Source of the DNA: Treponema sp.
GTDB lineage: Bacteria > Spirochaetota > Spirochaetia > Treponematales > Treponemataceae
Direction: 5' to 3'
Length of the DNA stretch: 12,455 bases
NCBI GenBank assembly: GCA_003455655.1
Contig: DMQP01000155.1
Coordinates: forward strand, 1-12,455
Numbering within the stretch: the stretch's first letter is position 1; every line of letters begins with the position of its first letter. The position numbers and the translations under genes were made by a program. The notes below the pieces were generated by a model, which made no database searches, was not told where the DNA came from, and saw only the letters and a list, made by a program, of their open reading frames with translations. Shown here piece by piece: positions 7,203 to 12,455 of this stretch.

Positions 7203-8949
7203 TGCATACCTCACACAAAGATTCTTCACCTGTGTATCTGACAATACGATATGAATATCCTTGTTCAGCAAGAAACTTTTGTCGATTATTTCCAAAATCT
7301 TCTTCTACAGAGTTGCGTGTAATGAGCGTAAAAAAGCGTGCAGTTCTGTCTTTAGGTCGTAAAATTCTTCCCAAGCGTTGCGCTTCTTCTTGACGAGAAC
7401 CAAAAGTGCCACTTAACTGAATTGCCATACTTGCATCAGGAAGATCTATTGCAAAGTTTGCAACCTTACTTACAACAAGCACACGAATTTCTCCCTGACG
7501 GAATTGAGCATACAGTTTGTCACGATCGGCAGTTGAAGTTTTTCCGGTAATAAGCGGAGCATCCAACAGTTGTGCAACTTCATTCAACTGCGTAAGATAC
7601 TGTCCTATTACTAAAATTTTATCTTCAGGGAAAGCATTTACCAAATTTTTTGTTAGCAAAAGTTTTTGTGGATTCTCGCTTGCAATACGATGTTTTTCTC
7701 GAACACTTGCAACGGCATACTTCAATTCATTTTCTGCAGGCAAATCAAGACGCATTTCCACACATTCAGCACTTGCAATCCAACCAGAATGTTCAAGTTC
7801 TTTCCAAGGAACATCATAACGCTTAGGACCTACAAGCGAAAAGACATGACCTTCACATCCATCTTCACGAACCAAAGTTGCAGTAAGACCTACACGACGA
7901 ACTGTTTGTAATTCTGCAACAACTCTAAACACTGGAGCCGGAAGCATGTGCACTTCATCGTAAATAACAAGTCCCCAATTGTTCTGTCTAAATAAAGAAA
8001 AGTGAGTATAAGGACCTTCTTTATCTGCTCGCCATGTTAGAATCTGATATGTCGCAACGGTAACAGGTAAAATGTTTTTTTCTTCACCTGTATATTCTGC
8101 AATTTGGTCTCGAGTAAGTGTTGTTTTATCTAGTAGTTCGTCTATCCACTGATGCACTGCAGAAATGTTTGTAGTAACAATAAGAGTGTTTGTTTTAAGC
8201 AGTGACATAATGAGCATACCGACGATGGTTTTACCCGCACCACAAGGAAGCACAATTGTTCCAAAGCCAGTACCCGGACCTTTATTGCCAACCAAAGCAA
8301 GGGCAGCATTTTTTTGATAATCGCGAATAGTAAATGGTAAACCGCTCGAAGCAACTTCTTTAAGCGAAAGTTCAAGAGGCTGACCGTCCTGAAGTGGAAC
8401 ATCATCTTTTACTGGCCAACCAACAGAAAGCAAAAGCTGTTTTACAGTTCCGCGCTCAACTAAAGGCAACAAAAAACACCAGCGCTTTTCTTCGTCACTT
8501 ACCGAAACAACATTTTCTTGTGGGCAAATATATTCGGAAGAAGAAAGATGTTTGGCAAGTAACGCATTAGAAGAAATTTCTTTATACACAAATGCATTTT
8601 GGCAAACAAGGTAGACATAAGGCTGTCCATCAACTTCGGGAGCAGGAACCATGCGTATTTTTCCAAAGCGTAGCGCTGTTTCTTCAAGCCAAACCACAAC
8701 CGATTCTGGAACAGGATATCGAGCAAAATCTTCGAGAACTTGAACAGCTTGTTCACTTGAAAAACCTGCACTTGCTGCATTCCACAAAGACAAAGCTGTA
8801 ATGCGATATGTATGCAAATGTTCTGGAGAGCGTTCCAATTCCGCAAAGGGAATAAGCGCATTACGACACTCATCTGCACGAGGAGCATGAACATCAAGGA
8901 GGAGTGTTCTATCTGACTGAACAATCAGCGGGTTGTCTGCTTGTGGCAT
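7189..8949 (-). CDS. XPB/ERCC3-type superfamily 2 DNA helicase
   Basis: A 586-residue ATP-dependent DNA helicase of the XPB (ERCC3/Ssl2) group. Residues 7-101 form the bacterial XPB N-terminal domain (PLIVQSDRTLLLDV, later HTYRIT and RYPVP). The helicase core follows: RDYQ (209-212), Walker A GAGKT (237-241), motif II DEVH (331-334), motif III LTAT (355-358) directly followed by the RED motif (361-363) that marks XPB proteins, and motif VI QRLGRILRPK (524-533). The ATPase machinery is intact. XPB opens DNA in eukaryotic transcription initiation and nucleotide excision repair; bacterial members, such as those in mycobacteria, unwind DNA, but their cellular role is not settled. No nuclease gene like archaeal bax1 is adjacent; instead the partner gene overlaps the 3' end by 14 bp. 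The ATG lies 6 bp after the mgtC stop with only a weak GGA upstream. Confidence 0.93.
   Translation of the reverse strand: MPQADNPLIVQSDRTLLLDVHAPRADECRNALIPFAELERSPEHLHTYRITALSLWNAASAGFSSEQAVQVLEDFARYPVPESVVVWLEETALRFGKIRMVPAPEVDGQPYVYLVCQNAFVYKEISSNALLAKHLSSSEYICPQENVVSVSDEEKRWCFLLPLVERGTVKQLLLSVGWPVKDDVPLQDGQPLELSLKEVASSGLPFTIRDYQKNAALALVGNKGPGTGFGTIVLPCGAGKTIVGMLIMSLLKTNTLIVTTNISAVHQWIDELLDKTTLTRDQIAEYTGEEKNILPVTVATYQILTWRADKEGPYTHFSLFRQNNWGLVIYDEVHMLPAPVFRVVAELQTVRRVGLTATLVREDGCEGHVFSLVGPKRYDVPWKELEHSGWIASAECVEMRLDLPAENELKYAVASVREKHRIASENPQKLLLTKNLVNAFPEDKILVIGQYLTQLNEVAQLLDAPLITGKTSTADRDKLYAQFRQGEIRVLVVSKVANFAIDLPDASMAIQLSGTFGSRQEEAQRLGRILRPKDRTARFFTLITRNSVEEDFGNNRQKFLAEQGYSYRIVRYTGEESLCEVCNGIE
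7209..7212 (-). promoter_or_regulatory. Ribosome binding site of the helicase-partner gene
   Basis: GAGG on the - strand, 6 bases before ATG 7202, inside the last codons of the helicase gene. It decides the start against TTG 7295. Confidence 0.6.
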
Positions 8950-8955
8950 TGAAGT

Positions 8956-9627
8956 TTATTCCGTAACAGAAAATTCTACCAGTGTAGGTATTTCGCGCAA
9001 TTTTTTTGATAACGAAATAATATCGGTTTCACGAGGAGAACGAACTAAAAAATGCAACTTAAGAACATGTTCTGCATATACACTTTCTATGTTCATGTCG
9101 GTAATGTGAATACCACCTTCTTTGATAGAATTTTCTATTTCTGTAATGTTGATATCATCATCACTAAAAATAAGGTGAAGTGTTTTGATTCGTTCTGAAG
9201 GGAACCACATCCATTCAAATTTTTCAAGCAGTTTAAGCAGAATAAGCAAAACTAAAAGCACTAAGGCAACTTGAACATAAAGTCCAACACCTAAAGCCAT
9301 GCCTAATGCAGAAGCAGCCCAAATAATTGCTGCGGAAGTAAGACCTTTAATGTTTAAGCCCTGACGAATAATTGTTCCGCCGCCTAAAAAACCTATGCCA
9401 CTTGCAACACCAGCTGCAATTCGTGTTGGGTCACCAGGGAAGAGTTTATTTTCTGCCATAAAGACAGAAAGAATTGAAAGTAATGTTGACGACACACTTA
9501 TAAGAACAAGCGTTCTCAATCCAACTACTTGAGAATGAGACTTGCGTTCAATTCCCAAAAGAATTCCACATACACAACTGGCTGCAATTTTTATAGAACA
9601 TGATGTAATAAAATCGACATCAAACAC
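8956..9627 (-). CDS. MgtC/SapB family inner-membrane protein (GTG start)
   Basis: A 223-residue membrane protein. The N-terminal MgtC domain has the conserved LLGIERK..QVVGLRT segment (23-39), a helix at about 40-57, the DPTRIAAGVASGIGFLGGG segment (66-84) with its Gly-rich end, KGLTSAA (94-100) and two more helices (about 100-135). The soluble tail (147-223) looks like the ACT-like domain of MgtC proteins. MgtC members are linked to growth in low magnesium, F-type ATPase control and survival in hosts; this paralogue's role cannot be told from sequence. The GTG at 9627 is chosen because AAGGAG lies 6 bases before it; the frame stays open to 9711, but those extra residues lie within the upstream gene's coding sequence and do not resemble MgtC. 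It begins 10 bp after the upstream gene and ends 6 bp before the helicase gene. Confidence 0.9.
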   Translation of the reverse strand: MFDVDFITSCSIKIAASCVCGILLGIERKSHSQVVGLRTLVLISVSSTLLSILSVFMAENKLFPGDPTRIAAGVASGIGFLGGGTIIRQGLNIKGLTSAAIIWAASALGMALGVGLYVQVALVLLVLLILLKLLEKFEWMWFPSERIKTLHLIFSDDDINITEIENSIKEGGIHITDMNIESVYAEHVLKLHFLVRSPRETDIISLSKKLREIPTLVEFSVTE

Positions 9628-9633
9628 AAACGG

Positions 9634-9639
9634 CTCCTT
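9634..9639 (-). promoter_or_regulatory. Ribosome binding site of mgtC
   Basis: AAGGAG on the - strand, overlapping the stop codon of the upstream gene and 6 bases before GTG 9627. It is the main evidence for the GTG start. Confidence 0.75.
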
Positions 9640-10459
9640 ATAACTTAAACAGAGAGAATGCTCCAACGGACTTTGCACCAATTTTATTCCATGCAATAGA
9701 TTTTTTTGCATTCAATTTTGTTTTGAGTGAATCAACAGAATCCATAAATGAAGCAAGCCAAGATGCAAGTTGATGATCATTTTTCGCAAGTTCAGAATCA
9801 CTGTCTCCGCGAACAAGTACAATGTTCACATAAGGATCATCGCCATACACTGCTGCAAAGTTTTCTGCAAATGCGGTAAAAGCACTGGCTGCGGCTGCAA
9901 CCGCTGGAGAAGCAAGTGAATTCTGTCCGTTGCGAATTGCTGGTGACCGAAGTCCATCTGCAACAGAAGGACCTTCTTTTAGCAAAAAGACCAAAGTTCC
10001 AGGCTTAGCACCAGAGTTATGTTTTTCAAAACGTGAAATCAATTCGAGCGCAAGCATTTGATACGGCACTACAAGTTCATCACAAGTTCTGACACATTCA
10101 CTTACATCAAGACGTTCTGCTTCGGCAGCATAGGCTTCTTCGTCAAAAAACAAAACAGCTTCATCTAACTGTTCATAGGCATTTTCTGCTTGCAATACAA
10201 TTGTTCTTGCAGAAACCGATGACGGTCGATTCCATGCAACAGTAAACACACCGGTTGAAGCTTCGCGCGTTTCTGCTTCGGCAATAGCTGCTGCTTCTGC
10301 TTTTTTTTCTGCGACTGTCTTTTTTTCCAAAGCTTTTTGTTCTTCAATTTCTGTTTCGGGTCGGGTAACAACTACATTGCGATTTGTTTCCGTCATTCCT
10401 TCAACAAATGCTTCGCCTTGGGGCATATCTTTTCCAGCAATTAAAATTGTTTTAGCCAT
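9638..10459 (-). CDS. Conserved-type unknown protein resembling a degenerate short-chain dehydrogenase
   Basis: A 273-residue protein I cannot assign to a named family. It starts with a Rossmann-like strand (KTILIAGKD, 3-11) and helix, but lacks a TGxxxGxG cofactor loop. Residues about 37-68 are a Glu/Lys/Ala-rich, probably coiled-coil insertion. The order after that follows a short-chain dehydrogenase: a helix with VVPYQMLALELISRF (130-144), a strand GTLVFLL (154-160), then SPAVAAAASAFTAFAENFA (184-202) where active enzymes carry YxxxK, and a strand VNIVLVRG (211-218). The Tyr and Lys are replaced by Ala-type residues, so catalysis is unlikely. The C-terminus (246-273) is basic. It is the first gene of the - strand run, 10 bp before mgtC, with a probable leaderless promoter. 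Fold assignment is inference; a scaffold or sensor role is possible but unsupported. Confidence 0.7.
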   Translation of the reverse strand: MAKTILIAGKDMPQGEAFVEGMTETNRNVVVTRPETEIEEQKALEKKTVAEKKAEAAAIAEAETREASTGVFTVAWNRPSSVSARTIVLQAENAYEQLDEAVLFFDEEAYAAEAERLDVSECVRTCDELVVPYQMLALELISRFEKHNSGAKPGTLVFLLKEGPSVADGLRSPAIRNGQNSLASPAVAAAASAFTAFAENFAAVYGDDPYVNIVLVRGDSDSELAKNDHQLASWLASFMDSVDSLKTKLNAKKSIAWNKIGAKSVGAFSLFKL

Positions 10460-10465
10460 GCGCTC

Positions 10466-10494
10466 AGTATATCATACAAGAAAATACTTTGCAA
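10466..10494 (-). promoter_or_regulatory. Promoter of the - strand gene run, predicted leaderless
   Basis: On the - strand TTGCAA (10494-10489), 17 bases, then TATACT (10471-10466), then 6 bases to ATG 10459. The expected start of transcription is the A of the ATG. No ribosome binding site is seen, and an in-frame TGA at 10472-10474 rules out a longer protein. Confidence 0.6.
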
Positions 10495-10516
10495 ACTGCT
10501 TTTACTTTGTTATAAT
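10488..10516 (+). promoter_or_regulatory. Promoter of the SLC1-type transporter gene, predicted leaderless
   Basis: TTTGCA (10488-10493), 17 bases, then a perfect TATAAT (10511-10516), then 6 bases to ATG 10523. Transcription should start at or within a base or two of the ATG, and there is no ribosome binding site. The -35 box is the same palindromic TTTGCAAA used by the divergent promoter. Confidence 0.65.
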
Positions 10517-10522
10517 ACAATC

Positions 10523-11752
10523 ATGAAAATTTGGCTTAAATATTTAATTGGTATTGTAATTGGTCTTATTACTGTATTTATTATTCCTTTGGATAGTGTT
10601 CAGTCTCAGGCGGTTCTTGATTTTATTGTCGAAATGGTTTTACGCTTCGGCCGATACACATTGCTGCCACTACTCTTCTTTTCTGTTGCAACTGCTGTCT
10701 TTAAACTTCGCGACGAAAAGTTAATTGTTAAAACAGGCTTGTGGACCTTTGGCGTTATTATTGCATCTTCACTGCTTTTGGTTGCTTTAGGTTTGTTAAC
10801 AGCACTGATTGTTCATTTACCACGCATTCCGATTACTATTGAAAAAGCAAGCGAAATTCCAACTATTGATGTTCGTGATTTACTAAGAAGACTCTTCCCC
10901 TATACAGGATTTGAGGCACTTATTGACGGAGCATATCTTCTGCCCTGTTTTGTTTTTGCAGGACTTGCTGGAGCGGGAGCTGCAAGCGACAAAATTGTCT
11001 CTAAGCCTGCGGTTACACTTTTCGATTCTCTTAGCAAAGTGTGCTATATTGTCATGTCTCTTTTTACCGAATTTCTTGCAATAGGCATGATTGCACTCAT
11101 GACTCGTTGGGCATTCAACTTTAAGAACATAATTGCAGCAGGAGTCTACACACCGCTTATCATTATGCTAACAGTAGATCTTATTTTAGTTGCAGCAGTT
11201 ATCTATCCGCTTATACTTCGCTTTTTGTGCCATGAACCACACCCCTACCGCGTTTTGTATGCAAGCATCACTTCTTTCTTAGTAAGTTTTATAAGTGGCG
11301 ACACAAACCTAACACTTTTACTGAACATGCGTCACGGAGCAGAAAGTCTTGGAATACGAAGAAGAATAAATGCTGTTTCATTTCCGCTCTTTTCTATTTT
11401 TGGAAGAGGTGGTGCAGCTCTTGTTGAAGCAGTTTGTTTTGTATTGATTTTGCGCTCTTACATTCCACTGCCCATTTCGGTAACTGACATTTTGTGGATT
11501 GGAGGCGTTGCACTTTTGCTTTCATTCGTACAGTCTGGTCTTCCTTCGGGAGGAGCATTTATTGCCATTACTGTTATGTGTGTTATGTACGGTCGTGGCT
11601 TTGAAGCGGGATACTTACTGTTAAAAGATGCCGCACCACTTTTGTGTTGTTTTGCAGCAGGATTCGATGCCTTCACCGCAATCTTTGGTTCTTACATCGT
11701 AGGTGTTAAGACTAGAATGGTTATTCATCAAGAGATACACAAATTTATTTAA
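10523..11752 (+). CDS. Divergent dicarboxylate/amino acid:cation symporter (DAACS/SLC1) family protein
   Basis: A 409-residue polytopic membrane protein whose start (MKIWLKYLIGIVIGL) and layout match GltP/DctA-type symporters: about six N-terminal helices, then hairpin 1 near 250-268, TM7 (284-310), hairpin 2 (334-348, SGLPSGGAF) and TM8 (370-395). The family imports C4-dicarboxylates, glutamate or aspartate with sodium or protons. The key ion and substrate motifs are changed: the TM7 NMDGT motif reads GRGGA (294-298), hairpin 1 reads FISGDTNLTL (256-265) instead of a Ser-rich loop, and the TM8 D..RT..N..GD pattern is reduced to one Asp (381). It is therefore a remote branch with unknown substrate and possibly different or no sodium coupling. 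It is a single-gene unit, divergent from the - strand run and convergent with apbE (4 bp between stops). Confidence 0.85.
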   Translation: MKIWLKYLIGIVIGLITVFIIPLDSVQSQAVLDFIVEMVLRFGRYTLLPLLFFSVATAVFKLRDEKLIVKTGLWTFGVIIASSLLLVALGLLTALIVHLPRIPITIEKASEIPTIDVRDLLRRLFPYTGFEALIDGAYLLPCFVFAGLAGAGAASDKIVSKPAVTLFDSLSKVCYIVMSLFTEFLAIGMIALMTRWAFNFKNIIAAGVYTPLIIMLTVDLILVAAVIYPLILRFLCHEPHPYRVLYASITSFLVSFISGDTNLTLLLNMRHGAESLGIRRRINAVSFPLFSIFGRGGAALVEAVCFVLILRSYIPLPISVTDILWIGGVALLLSFVQSGLPSGGAFIAITVMCVMYGRGFEAGYLLLKDAAPLLCCFAAGFDAFTAIFGSYIVGVKTRMVIHQEIHKFI

Positions 11753-11756
11753 CCCT

Positions 11757-12455
11757 TTATTTAAAGCTAATACGAACAGGCTGAGTGTCACTGTAAGAAC
11801 TAATAGTGGTGCTCAGCTTTTTTGTTGCCGTAACAGAACCATCAAGTTCAACAAAAACCGCTTCACATTTTTGAGCAAAGACTGATTTCAAAAAACGTTC
11901 ACTTCCATACATAAAAGCAATAGTACTAAGAGCATCTGCATCCATAGAAGAAGAACAAATGATAGTTGCGCTCAAACACGCTGGGTCAGAAGGGTATCCT
12001 GTTTGTGCATTTATAATGTGATGATACAACATGTTGTCTTCAGTATGACTAAAACGCTCGTAAGCACCGCTTGTAACCACAGAAATTTCTGAACCCCACT
12101 GTTCAGAAAAAAGCCTTGCGACTAAGAGCGGTTCTTTGTGTGGTAAGAGTGGATTTTTTATGCCTACAGTCCACGCTTGTCCTTGCGCCTTTGTTCCGTA
12201 AACACAAACATTTCCGCCTAAGTTTATAACTGCCGCACTAACATTATTTGCTTTTAGAATTTCTGTAAGACAGTCAGCCGCATAGCCTTTAGCAATTGCA
12301 CCTAAGTCAAGTCGCATTCCTTCGTGAGGAAGAAAAACAGTTAACGTTTTTTCATCAAGTTCTAGTTCCTGCCATAAAACTAACTGTTTTGCTTTTTCAA
12401 TTTCTTCTTCCGAGGGAACTCTAAACTGAACAGAACCGATATTCCATAATGTAAC
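11757..12455 (-). CDS. apbE: FAD:protein FMN transferase, ApbE family (N-terminus outside window)
   Basis: The frame is open from TAA at 11757-11759 to the window edge, giving 232 C-terminal residues; the Met at 12317 is internal, since the 46 residues before it also match ApbE (a RVPSEEE helix start, then strands). ApbE attaches FMN to Thr residues of exported flavoproteins such as Rnf/Nqr subunits, and usually works at the outer face of the inner membrane. Motifs seen: MRLDLGAIAKGYAAD (visible residues 47-61), VINLGGNVCVYG (substrate pocket), TSGAYERF, YHHIINAQTGYP (the usual HIIDP-type loop with Asp changed to Asn), and MDADALSTIAFMYG with the metal-binding Asp and Thr. A lipoprotein signal, if present, is outside the window. 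The 3' end carries the convergent transporter's terminator. Its target flavoprotein is not in the window. Confidence 0.93.
   Translation of the reverse strand, partial: VTLWNIGSVQFRVPSEEEIEKAKQLVLWQELELDEKTLTVFLPHEGMRLDLGAIAKGYAADCLTEILKANNVSAAVINLGGNVCVYGTKAQGQAWTVGIKNPLLPHKEPLLVARLFSEQWGSEISVVTSGAYERFSHTEDNMLYHHIINAQTGYPSDPACLSATIICSSSMDADALSTIAFMYGSERFLKSVFAQKCEAVFVELDGSVTATKKLSTTISSYSDTQPVRISFK
11780..11823 (+). terminator. Intrinsic terminator of the transporter gene, inside the apbE 3' end
   Basis: Arms at 11780-11792 and 11805-11817 form a 13-pair stem (ten Watson-Crick pairs and three central G-U wobbles) with a 12-base loop, followed at once by six Ts (11818-11823). It starts 28 bases after the transporter stop. 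In the opposite-strand RNA the wobbles become A/C mismatches and no U-run follows, so it should stop only the + strand transcript. Confidence 0.75.

Noticed and set aside
6897..7241. 114-residue open frame on the + strand
   Set aside because: It is antisense to the partner and helicase genes, has no family resemblance and no ribosome binding site.
7203..7295. TTG start adding 31 residues to the helicase-partner protein
   Set aside because: It would lie deep in the helicase gene with no evident ribosome binding site, while ATG 7202 has GAGG at 6 bases.
9628..9711. Longer N-terminus for the MgtC protein
   Set aside because: These codons are coding sequence of the upstream gene in another frame; GTG 9627 has a strong ribosome binding site and gives a normal MgtC start.
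11703..11885. Short + strand open frame across the transporter-apbE junction
   Set aside because: It is the product of shifted reading of the transporter end and antisense apbE, with the terminator hairpin in its middle.

Overview
The window looks like chromosomal DNA of a spirochaete, most likely Treponema or a close relative. This is inferred from gene content: an XPB-type helicase beside a large partner protein, a fused aroD-aroE gene, and a def-fmt-PASTA gene string. No rRNA or other marker gene is present to prove it. The DNA is AT-rich and almost entirely coding. I see no tRNA, rRNA, insertion sequence, phage gene or CRISPR array, and no gene-free stretch longer than about 65 bp.

Left block (+ strand, 1-2911): the end of hisD (histidinol dehydrogenase) overlaps def (peptide deformylase), which abuts fmt (Met-tRNA formyltransferase), followed by a membrane-anchored protein with three PASTA-like repeats. 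def and fmt are the two halves of the N-formyl-methionine cycle. The PASTA protein is probably a cell-envelope protein.

Central block (- strand, 10459 down to 2919): six closely packed genes in the order SDR-like pseudoenzyme, mgtC, XPB-like helicase, helicase-partner protein, aroDE, rpiA. Gaps range from a 17-bp overlap to 32 bp, so read-through is likely, with a probable extra promoter in front of aroDE. The helicase and its partner share a recognisable N-terminal-XPB-like domain and overlap by 14 bp, so they probably form one functional unit in DNA repair or transcription-linked processing. aroDE makes shikimate. rpiA feeds the pentose phosphate pathway.

Right block: a divergent SLC1/DAACS-family transporter gene (+ strand, 10523-11752) faces an apbE-type FMN transferase gene (- strand, 11757 to the window edge, N-terminus missing). 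The transporter's probable intrinsic terminator lies inside the 3' end of apbE.

The most notable non-coding signals are three sigma70-like promoters whose -10 boxes sit only six bases before an ATG, predicting leaderless mRNAs. Two of them are divergent and share one palindromic -35 element (TTTGCAAA). The third, before aroDE, is overlaid by a CTTACC-N10-GGTAAG dyad that could be an operator.
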